The notes under the pieces were generated by a model. It saw nothing but the letters and a program-made list of their open reading frames with translations. It was not told the DNA's origin and did no database searches. Shown piece after piece: positions 46,679 through 57,711 of a stretch of 64,000 nt of DNA. Origin of the DNA: Dichetophora obliterata. Its lineage: Eukaryota > Arthropoda > Insecta > Diptera > Sciomyzidae. Numbering within the stretch: position 1 is the first letter of the stretch; the number at the start of each line of letters is the position of its first letter. The stretch is from assembly GCA_963920525.1 (NCBI GenBank), contig OY986438.1:123882920-123946919 (forward strand), in the 5' to 3' direction. The position numbers and the translations under genes were made by a program.

Positions 46679-47052
46679 TAGGATCAACAACGAGATCCAA
46701 GCATTTTTTCCCAATAAAAAACGCAATTTTTCCCATAAAAATAGAATTTTTGTAATAGTAACGTACTGAGAATAAAAAATGGTACTTCATAATATCATTA
46801 GAAATTTATTTTACCATGATGCCAACATCAAAAATTGATTTTCAACCTAAAAAAAAGGAAGTACACCGTTTTTTCTATGAAAATCTACCAGAAATTGCAC
46901 CATTTGTGTGACAGCGCCATCTAGCGTGAGTTTTAGGTATAAATAAATATCAAAAATGAATTTCTCGACCCCAAAAACAGTTAGATACCACAACTTTCCA
47001 CGTTACTAAAAATAAATAAAAATTATTTTATCAAATTTTCGATCACCAACTT

Positions 47053-47161
47053 CAAATGCGTGTAAAAAAAAATCTCGCACTGAACGAAAAAAAAACCCTT
47101 GCAGGTTTTGTTATGGATAATGTCAACTTTTATTTGCAGTTGGTCCCATCCCATTCCCATT
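47053..47161 (-). repeat. right terminal inverted repeat of the 2.75-kb element
   Basis: Inverted partner of 44409-44516. The plus strand reads TCAAATGCGTGTA at the inner edge and CATCCCATTCCCAT at the outer edge. Confidence 0.85.
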
Positions 47162-47860
47162 CCGAAAGTTCGATTTTGTGTCACTGTGTTATTAGACCGT
47201 AACTTGCTCAGCTATCTTGAAGCAAGAAATTGCATTTTCTTACATAAGGTCATCCACTCTCGTTGTCCAAGATATCTATTTGAGAAGATAACGTTTTGTA
47301 GGTCAAACAGAAGCATGAACCTTGTTATTCCGAGGCATAACTACCTAAACTCTAGCCGATTGTTTTTCGTTAGTGCCATAAGACTATGGAATTCACTTCC
47401 AAGAAACATTAAAACAATTTCCAACCCTAACCACTTTAAGCATTTAATCTTCACCTATTTCTCTTAACTCTATCTCTCCTGTTTCTGATCTTGTTATCCT
47501 TTACTAAAACATAAATTAATTTTTAATTACTTTCTTAAAATTTTTTCCTTTCAATATAATTTTTTTGGCATTATTATCTTAATAATTTTTATATATATTT
47601 GAAACAGTTTTCTTTTGTATTTTTATCCTCGAATAATTGAATTGTATTCCGTTTTATATGATGACTCAGTAAAATAATCTGAATTTTTTTTTTTTTTTTT
47701 TAATTAATATCTCTATAATTACTTTAGTAATTATAGTAATAGTTTATTATAATTTATTTAATTAGTTGTTATCAATTTTTATATGCGGCATGTAAAAGAT
47801 TTAAGTCTTAAATATCAACAATTTGTCTTAATAAATAATAATAATAATAATAAAAATGTC
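47162..47860 (+). pseudogene. CR1/I-group LINE, C-terminal end and 3' UTR
   Basis: Resumes the LINE broken at 44408: LLSYLEARNCIFLHKVIHSR, CPRYLFEKITF, IRLWNSLPRNIKTISN then NHFKHLIFTYFS and TAA at 47465-47467. RLWNSLP is the usual tail motif of such ORF2 proteins. A ~390-bp 3' UTR ends in an (AAT)n run at about 47835-47856, the kind of tail known from I-group elements. Confidence 0.8.
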
Positions 47861-48350
47861 ACAATATTGATATCAGAAGTAACATTTCAGATGAAAAAAA
47901 TTTCTAAAATTTGTCTGAAAGTGAAGAATTGCTTGACTGAAAGATTTTTCCATTAATTTCTTTCATTACCTTGGCATTATGAAAAATCGCCCAATAAAAA
48001 AACACAAAAAAATGGCCCAAAATAAAATTAAGAATAGCCATAAAAATAAAATGAAAAATCACCCAAAAAAAAAATGAAAAATCCTTAAAAATTTTTTTAA
48101 AGAAAATAAAAAATCACCCAAATGAAATATACCCCAAATAAATTAAATGAAAAATCACCCAAAAAATGAAAAATTATTCAATCTTAAAATAATTTTTCAA
48201 TGTTTTATTATTAACAAGAAATATTCTACAAAAATTACCATGATTTTTATTTTCCTAAATTAGGAATTACTGCCTTATCGACACAATTTAGTTTAGGTCG
48301 CATTTAGATCAATTCGCACACAGCTTTAAAACTTAAACGAAATGTTTTTA
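47861..48350. repeat. AATCACCCAAAA-type simple tandem repeat
   Basis: 47975-48180 is a decayed array of ATGAAAAATCACCCAAA units, interrupted by poly-A. No gene. Confidence 0.6.
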
Positions 48351-48364
48351 GTTTTTTCTTTTTA

Positions 48365-48845
48365 AAAGGCGGTCTTCGGCCGCTACTTAGAGATTACATC
48401 CCTCAGTAAGTCCAACACCAGCTTCGATGTCTACAGCACTTCTGAATACAATTTCTTTTTAATTATCTTTTTAATTCGGCAGCTGTTTTGGGATTACAAC
48501 CATCAGTAAGTTCAACACCGACTTCGCTGTCTACAGTACTTCTGGATATAATTGTCTTTTTAAGAATTCTATATTCAGGCTCAATTTTACTAGTTTGAAC
48601 CCCTTTAACTTCTAAACGACGTGAGAGCGCCCTACAATTTTTCCGGAATTGGACAAAGAAGGTCTTAATACATACACAAAAAAATTAAAAATTTGAGTTT
48701 TCGTTCAACTTCAATTATGCCTAAAACATTAAAACATTATTTTAAAAATTTTCATATTATTTTAAAAAGATAATTATATCCAGAAGACAGCGAAGCGGGT
48801 CTTTGTCTTACTGAGAGTTGTAATCCCAAAGCAGCGGCTGATCTT
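48365..48845. repeat. three copies of a ~90-110-bp repeat, one inverted
   Basis: Direct copies at about 48365-48470 and 48475-48560 share GATTACA(A/T)CC(A/C)TCAGTAAGT, CAACACC and TTCG(A/C)TGTCTACAG. A third, inverted, lies at 48780-48845 (CCAGAAGACAGCGAAGCGGG, then CAAAGCAGCGGC). The parent element is unknown. Confidence 0.65.
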
Positions 48846-49066
48846 TTTATGAATATTATAAGACCACTTGTGTTCCTTTTTGTGAGCATAAAAAAATTTG
48901 TGATTAATTAAAAATAAAAATAAAAACTTTGTAATTTTTTTTATAAGGTTTATGAACTGAATTGTTAAAAACACATTCACCTTAATTTAAATAAAATTAG
49001 CAAGGAATTATCTTCGAAAGAGTCGAAGTTTTTCTTAGTTATGCATGTTTTTAACGTTTGACTACG

Positions 49067-49840
49067 TCACTTTGTATAGACTACTGTTGTGGTGTTCATA
49101 AAATTTTGCGAAAACTCAAATGCAGACCACGTTTAAGATATGGAAGATTATGTGTTAAATATGCTGTTAATTCACACATTTTCGTAGAATTTATAAAAGT
49201 TATGCTACTTTGATGACATCACTTTGTGTAGAAGGTTGGTGAAGTTTTTATCAATTTTGCCAAATTCCAAATTCAAAGTGAATTTTAATATTCTTAGCAT
49301 ATGTTCATAATTTCAATTTATTAAATTAATTTTTGCGGGATTTTTAGAGACGTAACCGTTTTCATATAGTTACTTTGTTTAGGAGGTATGCGTGTTTTTC
49401 ATGCTATTTTGACAAATTTGAAATATATGATGCAGATTTAAGACCAAAGCTTATGTGCAAAATTTCAAGTCATTACATTAGTTTTTGTGGAATTTTCAGA
49501 GATTTTAAAATTTTGTTAAAGTCACTTTGAATGGGACGTTGTTGCGTTGTTTTTTTGGATTTTAAAAATTTCAATTTTATTTTGAATTTTTGCGTCCAAT
49601 GTTTATGGGACAATTTTTAAACATGATAGTAATTTTTGTGTCATTTTAATATATTTTAAAGATTTTATAAAGTAACGTTGTGTAGAAGGTAGGCGTTTTA
49701 GTTCGATTTTAACAAATTTGAAATATATGGTGAACATTTTACTTCAAAGCTTATGTACACAATACCAAGTAACTGCAAACATTTTTGTGACGTTTTTAGA
49801 AATTTAATTGTTCGATAAAGAAGGCGTGATTTTCATCCGG
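49067..49840. repeat. satellite-like array, ~152-bp unit, five copies and part of a sixth
   Basis: The anchor GTCACTTTGTGTAGAAGGT, with variants, recurs at 49067, 49219, 49370, 49522 and 49673, a spacing of 151-152 bp, and in part near 49814. Units share AAATTTGAAATATATG, CAAAGCTTATGTGCA and TTTTTGTGGAATTTTTAGAG. Copies are clearly diverged, so the array is old. Confidence 0.8.
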
Positions 49841-52246
49841 TTTTGCTCGTTCTCGACCAAACGCCTCCTTATCAACGTTACAAACGAAGTGACAAAGTTA
49901 ACGCAGCATGCGCGCAGTAAACAAAATTTATTCCATACTTTTTTTCATTTAGTTTAATTTTTTCTAAATTTGTATACCAAAATGAAAAAGTCATTTATCA
50001 ATCCTGGTCTGTTTCCATATTAACTTATTTATTTATTAAATTTTGTTGGTATTTTCTCGTTAATTTGAACACATGTTGTTGAATACGAAAGCGTAACGCT
50101 TGAGTATTTTGTTAACGCTCGATTTCACTCTCTATATAATTAATACTACGAGCTCTATGTAAAATTCATTCCAAGGGAGCAAACTAAAAAAAAAATATTA
50201 ACATAAGCTAATTAAAATTAAATAAACTTTTATTTATGCATGGAAAAAAAGAGAGAAGAACTCACAAAGAAAAAAAAATCGTTGAAAAAATCGATTAAAT
50301 CGAGGTAAGGCTGATAGCCTTCAAAAGCGTTTCGCATGAGCTAAAAAATTCAATTAATTTTTGTTTAATCGTTTTAAGTCAAACTGATTAGCCAGCACTT
50401 CATTAAAAACTAATTGAATGCATAAATTAGCTTTTGTAGTTAACAAAAAAAAAAAAAAACAAAAATATAACCAGAAACGTTCAAAGCGCAAAGAGCAATA
50501 AATAAATTTCAATCAATTTATAATCCAAATTTCGTAGCTTCTGCCTCTGGAGAAAACATTAAAATTTTGCTAAAACAAATTTCACACTCGAGCAATGTTG
50601 AATCCTCCTCAATCATCAAAAGGAAAAAAAAAGCAAAAGCCGTTAGGAAAATCCTATGAATTTAAACAAAAGCACACTTCAAGCAGCATTTCTCACACAA
50701 ACAGCCAGCAGCTAAAATCCGCATTCAGGAGCTTGCTTAAGTAGCTGTCATACACACACACCCACACAAACAAAAACACACATCTCCACACATACCAAGC
50801 CTCACACGCTGGTCTTTTGATTTGACGCTATATATATAAAATATGAAGGAAAACGAAATCATGATAAAAGCTTAAATAAAAATAGATGGCAATACTGAAT
50901 GAAGCCTGCTAAACAACAAAAATAACAAAAAAACAACAACAGAAGTAGCAATCTAGCTCGATTTTGCCCACCTCTGTGCTAACGGCGTCCATTTTTAAGA
51001 TGTGGCAAAACACTTCCAATAAAGATATTTTTTGCTCAGAGCCACTGAGCTGAAAGTAAAGGAAAAAACGAGTCTATAATAAAAATAAAATATTAAAATG
51101 CAGTATCGTGAAAATTTTTCAGAAAAATGCATTTAAATCTAAAAATAAATAAAAAGAAAAAATTCTTTAAAATATAGCTATATAAAAGCAGATAAAATTC
51201 GATATCGGAGAAATGCTATAAAACAGCACTTCAATAAAAATTATTGACAAGAAAAAAAACAGCCACAGCATCACGATAGCGCACAAACAAAAAAAAACAA
51301 AAGTTTTTTGAATGGACGACACTTCAATAAAACAGAAAATTATAAATAAATATAGAATAAAAGAAAACTGAAAAAAGAACCTAACAGTCATTGAACAGTA
51401 AATGAATTCAATAAATCTTCATTGCAATTGCCCATCTCTTTCATTGTTCCAAGGAATGCTTACCGTAGAGTGTGGAGTATTGTTTAAGTTAATGAGTTGA
51501 AATGAGTGAAAATCACTTGTGCAGTAGCGAGTTATTCCTTAGTTGAGTAAGTTAAAAATGGGTCAAGCAGCAAGCACATTTATTGTGTGAATGCTTAGCT
51601 CTTACGAATTGCAATTCAGACAAAACTTGAAGCATACAAATGAATTTTTTTCGGGCAAACAATCGCTTGAGAAATCATTGTTAGAAATAACAGATTAGAG
51701 CAGCAGTCGTCAGCGCCTAATGCGCACCTTACGCGGTCAATCAATCAGGTATACGTGTTAGTAAATATTTGTTTGTATGCGTAACACAAACACGTTGATG
51801 GCTTGATTGATCAAAATCTAAGTTTTTAGATATTTTGCAATGATGGTCAAGCAGCTGGATATGTGTAAGGGTGAAAAATTTATCAATCTTTCGTCATTTC
51901 GTTTGCTTTCGTCGTGCAGTAAACATGACTGCAGGAAAAAAAAAGAGCTGTAAATAATAAATTTAAGAGGACAAACATTTTTTGGCTGAGTTTATTGACT
52001 ATTTTCCTTTTATTTTTTACGCTTTGTAATGCGTAGCTAATAATTACTTGATTAGCAAGTAATGCAATATGCGCAATACAATCGCCCGTTTATGTCATCG
52101 CACGTCTGTGTTTTATAAAAAATAATACAGAATGAAAATTTGACGATGTGATTGATGTGTGTAAGAGCTAGCATCAATCCACACGTACACATGCTGGACG
52201 TCAAATGATTGACCGTGTGCGGTGCGCATAACTCTTTCCACTCTTT
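49841..52246. other. AT-rich noncoding DNA
   Basis: No gene supported. 50751-50800 is a CACA-rich tract and 50905-50945 an AACAAC-rich tract. Base use here looks more like unique intergenic or intronic DNA than like the transposon-filled parts. Confidence 0.5.
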
Positions 52247-52300
52247 TAAAACAACTTCAAGATTTTCATGATTCTTGTAATTCGCTGAATTGTTCACAGG
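52247..52300 (+). repeat. dispersed repeat, copy D
   Basis: ACAACTTCAAGATTTTCATG then TTGTAATTCGCTGAATTGTT. It matches 4614-4672 over about 70 bp including upstream TTTCCACTC. Confidence 0.5.
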
Positions 52301-52814
52301 CACAACTGCGTAGGCCCAACCTGAAACGAGATGATAGCAACTTGACAAACGTCTGCACTCGTTGCGTATGCTTACGGATTTAACCCAAAATGAAAAGAGT
52401 TGCTCAACTTGTCTGAATCAGCTGATCAGTTGGCAATCGAGTGTTATTTATTTGTTTAATTTGTGCATTTTTTCATTTTTAATAAAAATTTGTGAAAGAT
52501 AAGTGAAATAATGGTGAAATTGAATCAAATTGATTAAAAGAAAATAAAAACTTACTCTGCACAGCTGTTGTTGACGAGTTGCTACGCTAGCAGTTCGGTT
52601 CTTACGGAATAGTAAGTCTTGTCAAACTGTTTCGATTAGTTTCGTTCAGTTACGTTTGCTCATTTTGGGTAACTACATTAAAATGTATTTAACCGAATAC
52701 TTACGTTTTTACTCTTTATGAAGCAAATCGTCTATTTTGGTTGAGCCTTGTGTTGTTTTTTTTTTCTTTTCGTTGTTGGTTTATATAACGCGTGCTTTTT
52801 GTTCTTTTTTCCTT

Positions 52815-53456
52815 AAGCTTAGTATGCTGTAGGAATGAAAAAATTTCCACAAGAAGTACATTGAGATTTTTGACAACAAACATGCAGCGAAATTTTTATT
52901 TTATTTAATTTTTATACGCTGTAGAAGTGAAAATTGCTATGTTGCCAAATTTCCATTCGTGAGTGGAGAGTTGAAATGCCATAATTTATCTGTCGATTAT
53001 ATGCCCGTACATTTAATTGGCGCAGAAATTTGCCATTCAACAATAAAAAATAAGCAGCAGTTATTTAACAAATTTATTGTTACATTTATATAGTTTATTA
53101 ATGTGTAGTCCTGCCTTTTATAAAATATAAAATTGCAGCAATAAAAATATGAGTCTGTCAACCAGAACAGCAAGTGATACTTCTTCACACAAAACTTTTG
53201 ACTCTATACCAAAATTTTCGTTCTTACAGCATACTAAGCTTAAAGCGAAAAAAATTCTTCCGTAAGAAATGCATTGCGTTTTTGACAGCGAAAAGGTAGT
53301 GAAATTTTTTTTCGTTGGTTAGTATGCTGTTGAAGCGAAAAATTTGTTCAATACAGCCAAGTTCACAACCATGATTGGAGAGTTAAAATGTCAAAATCTC
53401 GCTACCTTTTATATGTCCGTACAATTAATTGTCGTGGAAATTCGACATTCAACAAC
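52815..53456 (+). repeat. diverged direct duplication of ~225 bp
   Basis: Copies 52815-53043 and 53236-53456 share AAGCTT at the start, TTTTTGACA, GTAGAAGTGAAAA versus GTTGAAGCGAAAA, GGAGAGTTGAAATG versus GGAGAGTTAAAATG, CCCGTACATTTAATTG versus TCCGTACAATTAATTG, and end CATTCAACAA. The second copy runs on into CACCCTGTA, a string often found at mariner ends. The origin is undetermined. Confidence 0.65.
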
Positions 53457-54316
53457 ACCCTGTAGTCCAAAGCATCGTGCATGAACATTTCATTATGATT
53501 TCTTTAAGAAACTTAGTGCATGAGACAAATTTTGTCGATAAATTTTTAACAAATCGGTATTTTTTCGTTCATCGAAAATAGAAAGTTTTTAAACAGTGCA
53601 CGAATTTGGAACTTTTATATGAGATTTTCATCAACGAAATGTATAAACGAAACAGTATAAATAATTTTTAAGAATTTGTGTCAAAGGCAGACAAGAAACT
53701 TATCAAAAAATCATTAAACTTGCAAAGCAGCAATTATAAAAGGAACGTCTTAGGTTTTCAATTTGTTTATGATGAAGGATATAAATATCAACGATTCTTC
53801 GTCTTCCTTCTGACCTAGGCAAACAGATTCTCTCACTTTCCGCTCTGGAACAATCGAAATGACAAGATCTGTTCTACTCCACTTTATAATTCCAAAAGGG
53901 TATGTTATGACTGGAATTGCATGGGGGGGGGAGGTAAATTATCAAATACACACATTTTCGATTTGAGAAAATTTTGTCTTTTTACAAATAGACAAATTGT
54001 ACACATACACGCACATTTACATATTTATTTATTTCTCCCTTTTTCTGGAATAAGATCTTAGCGAAAAGTAAATAAAAACTCTAAATTTAACTAATTTTGG
54101 AATTAAGGTTGATTTATTAAAATTTTTCACATTTATTCTATCATAAAAACATTGCATAATTATATTTTCAAGTATGTGCAATTAAAACACAGTACTTTTC
54201 AATAAAAAAAAAAATTAAAGGAATTTGAAACTTATTGTTCTGACGTTACGAATATGATATGGTACACTTTGAAAAATAGATGACTTTAGTGCAAAAAATT
54301 TTTTTTTAATTAGTCC
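53457..54316. other. AT-rich DNA with part of a dispersed repeat
   Basis: 53605-53650 is a diverged copy of 5418-5470. A G homopolymer lies at 53923-53932. No gene. Confidence 0.5.
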
Positions 54317-55205
54317 AGATATGCACTCATTTGCATGTTGAGAACTCTTGAACCATTAGGATTTTTATTTTGGTTTCTTTAACAAAGTTATTTCTATTAT
54401 TATTGCCAACAACTTTGTTGAACAAATATACAACGAAAAATCATTTGAAATTGTCTTTAACAGATCGATTCTGTGCGTTACCGGTAATAGTAATCTTGTT
54501 ACCGAAATTCGTTACCGGTCTTAGCAATCGGTATTCTGTGCACTCGGTAACGCTGTCAAACGTTGTTAACTCACATCATTGAAATAAAGCACTCGCAGTT
54601 CTGTGTGAGAGTGTGGTGAAACAAAAAGAAGTAGAAAAGAGAAGTAAGCACAAAGTATTAATGGAATTTTGCTAACTTTAAAATAATATTTGCTTTTCTT
54701 AGCAGGAAATCAGAACGAACTTCGCCAGCACAGCTATAGTTTTATGTTAATTTTGTTCGCAGCCACCCAGAGCAGCTGCAAGCTATACAAATGCCAGCTG
54801 TTTTGCTTGTTACCACCTAAAGAGATGGTAACAACATTCATCGGTAACGCTTGGTTGCAGAATACGAAAAGGGTGTAAAAGTAACCATAAGGTGAATTTC
54901 TTCGGTAATAAGATTAGTGTTACCGCGACAGAATCGATCTGTAAACCTTTAATAAGCGACATATGTCTTGCCCGCTTTCAAAGCTTCAAAGCAAAAAATG
55001 TTACTCATACGCAATGTTGTTCGAATTTTTTTCGTTTGACTTTTTGTAAGACTCAGTCGATAAGACCCACTGGAAGCGATATTTTCATATTCATTTATTC
55101 AGAAATGTTGTTGGCCAGAATTATAGAAAGAACTTTGCACAAGAAACCCGAAAAAAAATCCTAATGGTTCAAGAGTTATCAACATGAAAATGAGTGCATA
55201 TCTTG
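54317..55205. mobile_element. inverted-repeat element with a Harbinger MITE inside
   Basis: Arms 54317-54379 (AGATATGCACTCATTTGCAT, then GAACTCTTGAACCATTAGGA) and 55141-55205 are inverted copies of about 64 bp with few mismatches. No target duplication or coding was recognised. The insert at 54461-54941 is later. Confidence 0.65.
54461..54941. mobile_element. 481-bp MITE with TAA target duplication
   Basis: The left end CAGATCGATTCTGTGCGTTA and the reversed right end CAGATCGATTCTGTCGCGGT, both followed by TAATCTT(G/A)TTACCG, are flanked by TAA (54458-54460 and 54942-54944). The TWA-type duplication points to PIF/Harbinger. GGTAAC-rich interior, no coding. Confidence 0.8.
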
Positions 55206-55429
55206 AGTAATATTTGATATATCTTAAAGAATAAAATTTTGTTCTACAATGTTCGGTAAAGTGGTGAAACAAATGCCACCACGAGATTCCTTATACCAAA
55301 ATTAAGTGATGAACGTTTAAATTATCAAATAAGCGCAAAAATTATCAAAAAAGCGCACAGTGTTATTATATAGTCATTAGATAGAGAAAAAACTATATGA
55401 CAAAATCAACGCAGCGCTTCTTTTTTGCG
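55206..55429. other. spacer
   Basis: Short AT-rich stretch with two AATTATCAAA(T/A)AAGCGC motifs (55321-55360). Nothing else seen. Confidence 0.4.
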
Positions 55430-56889
55430 GCATAATTTATAAATAACTTCGTTAATATTTATTTTAATGTCTCTATGTATATGCAGTAATGCGAGTTAAT
55501 TCAATCATTCTTGTTGCATAGTTGAACGTAACCATGTTTTTAATCGTCGCAGCGTAGAAAAACTTCGCTCAGCTGTTGCTACACTGATAGGAAGCGTGGC
55601 AAAAATAGCAAACGTTTTAAAATTAGTGGAAAAATGTCATTATCATAAGGAGTAAAAACGGTGTTGATATCATTAACCTTAGTTTCGTTCGCCCATTTAC
55701 TCTGTCTAATTTGAAATTAATGAAATAATTGAATTGAAATTAGTTCCTTATTTCCGTCACAAAATGGAATTATTATCTTAGAAATGTTAACACCCAAATT
55801 GTTTAGCTTTTCACTGTTGTATTTGTCAATTTTTTTTGGCAGGATTTCATTTGTATATACTTTTTAGAAAAATTTTTCGCTGAAACGAGCCTCCATATCG
55901 GCAATGATATTATCTAGTAATAGTACAAATATGGAAATTCGAAAGTAGACTTCTGGTGTTGAAGCGCTAACATTACTATGATGAACTTGTCTTCCAGCAA
56001 TACGAGGTAAATTTATTGACATACCTAAACTCTCGTGTGATTCCTGCACATCTGCAAATATTGTCTTAAAATATGATTTTGCGTTTTATCTTTTTTTATC
56101 AAGCAGTGATCTTAAAAATATTATTGAACGTTCTGCTGCATCCTTATAGAGGTTTTTTTCTTGCAAGATGCTACTTAAAACCTGAGGTGCTCCCAAAAAA
56201 TCCGAAAGTACACATAAGGAAACAATACAACTTGTTGTCATCAGACTTTTTAAAAGCAATAATGCTTTGTTTGAATCCACAGTATCGTTCCTCTGTAAAG
56301 TATTCTCCAATGCACTTATAGTTTCACCCAAGTTCAATTTAAATCATAAAACAGATTCGTGTGTTTCCACTCACCTGGTTTCACAAATACTTTTTAGCTT
56401 CTGTTCAATAGAAAAGTGTTCAATTATTTTATTTCGCCTTGAGGATGAGTTAAAAAATTCTACTTCTTCTTTCATTATCGCCACAGCATTTTGAATTGAT
56501 TTAGTAGTCGAACTTTTTGAAATAGATCAATTAAGGATATCGTTATAACATGGGCAATATGTGGCATTCTTTAGTGTTCTTTGAAGAATTGCAACAGCTC
56601 CCTTCGTTTCTGATGTCATTACACTACAGTCGTCTGTTGAAATTCCAACGCAATAACTTAATTTCAGTCCAAGTTCGATTAATTGTTTAACGACAGTTTC
56701 TGCAAAGAAAGATCGGGAAAGATAAAACTGGTTCTACTTCAACATCTGCGTACTTATCTTTATGGTATACATAAAAGCACCCTTAAGCTGTGGGCACAAT
56801 TATTTACTTTAAATAAAGTATTAAAAAGTAAAGTAATTAAAAGTTCTTGGGGGGTAATTAGCCCCCTTATTGCCACTATTATCCGCGCC
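55430..56889 (-). pseudogene. ZMYM1/TTF-like hAT transposase relic
   Basis: Minus-strand readings in order: YCVGISTDDCSVMTSETKGA (catalytic core region, about 56685-56600); RTLKNATYCPCYNDIL; STTKSIQNAVAIMKEEVEFF; NLGETISALENTLQ; QESHESLGMSINLPRIAGRQ; VSASTPEVYFRISIFVLLLD; and the tail ATLPISVATAERSFSTLRRL, KTWLRSTM then LALLHIHRDIK (about 55610-55440). This is the order and wording of TTF/ZMYM1-like hAT transposases. Stops and frameshifts throughout. The putative 5' end of the element is at 56889 (reversed CAGGCGCGGATAATAGTGGC followed by a G-run), similar to the ends at 750 and 37876. Confidence 0.85.
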
Positions 56890-57153
56890 TGATACACATT
56901 GATGGCTTTTATCAGTTTCCACTGTTAAGTTTTGTTTTGAACAATTGTTTTAATCTTTTCTCGAATTCCTTTTATTTTTTTTTTATTACTATACTTTTAA
57001 ATACGTTCTTTTATTACTATACCTGCGTACCTGAGTATATCTGCGCATTTTTTGTATCTTATATATATAGTAAGCAAACGCAAATTTTTTACAGCTTAAG
57101 GCTTTTGAAGTACAAGTCCAATCTTAATAAATTTAGTGTGGTTTGATTGGTTT
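56890..57153. other. AT-rich spacer with SINE target site
   Basis: No gene. ATTGGTTT at 57146-57153 is the left target duplication of the SINE. Confidence 0.5.
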
Positions 57154-57493
57154 GATTGGTGGCGACCGTAGCCTAGTGAGTAGAGTGCGTGGCCCCTAAG
57201 CTAAAGAACTGCGGTAGCCCGGGTTCAATTCCAGCTGAGACAGAAAGTTTTTTCCATTGAACTAATTTTTCTGTTCGGTCGTCATCTCTCTGCAGACAAT
57301 GGCAAACCTCAGAGAGTAAAAATTGCCGTGTAAAGCTTCTTGAGAACATAAGCCGTTCGGAGTCGGCATAAAACACGTCCAGTTCTCGATCATTTGTGAT
57401 AAAACTATTTATAACACGCACAACACAATTGATCAATAGAAGCTAGGTCAAAGTCCTTCAAAGGGCTGAAATGGCCAGTTTATTTTTTTTTTT
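57154..57493 (+). mobile_element. 340-bp tRNA-derived SINE, complete
   Basis: Flanked by ATTGGTTT (57146-57153 and 57494-57501). The tRNA-like head carries an A box TAGCCTAGTGAG (57169-57180) and a perfect B box GGTTCAATTCC (57222-57232), so it could be read by RNA polymerase III. The body contains CAAACCTCAGAGAGTAAAAA, CTTCTTGAGAACATAAGCCG and CTATTTATAACACGC. It ends in a T-rich tail (TTTATTTTTTTTTTTT) instead of poly-A. A second, split copy lies at 26125-26305 and 29588-29745. Confidence 0.88.
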
Positions 57494-57711
57494 ATTGGTT
57501 TAGACCTGTAGATGTGCAAACTTCTTATTTCTTAAAAATGTATATTTTTTATGTTATAGCGAGTTAAAGTTTGCATATAATAATTGTTGCTGTTATGTTG
57601 CTTTTCGCTTCTTAATTTCAGCATATGTCTAAAAATATGTGAGGTATGTAGCGCAACCGCTATGAAACTGTTATACTGACGAATAATTTTTTATAATTTC
57701 ACTGCTAAAAT

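Larger units (their letters stand above)
44409..47161 (+). mobile_element. 2.75-kb element with ~107-bp inverted repeats and one intact gene
   Basis: The left end (44409-44516) and right end (47053-47161) are inverted copies about 107 bp long with roughly five mismatches. They start ATGGGAATGGGATG(A/G)GACC and include GTTGACATTATCCATAACAA and GTTCAGTGCGAGATTTTT. The element splits a LINE whose C-terminus continues on the far side, so it is younger than the LINE. It contains a single three-exon gene (44797-46678) with no defects. No clear target duplication could be resolved. The superfamily is not assigned: ends and protein do not match hAT, Tc1/mariner, piggyBac, Harbinger or P as I know them. 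Confidence 0.85.

Noticed and set aside
49067..49840. CRISPR-like regular spacing
   Set aside because: The whole 152-bp unit is repeated, with no unique spacers, and the DNA is eukaryotic.
57158..57240. Functional tRNA gene at the SINE head
   Set aside because: It lacks a cloverleaf acceptor pair and continues into a SINE body with target duplications at both ends.
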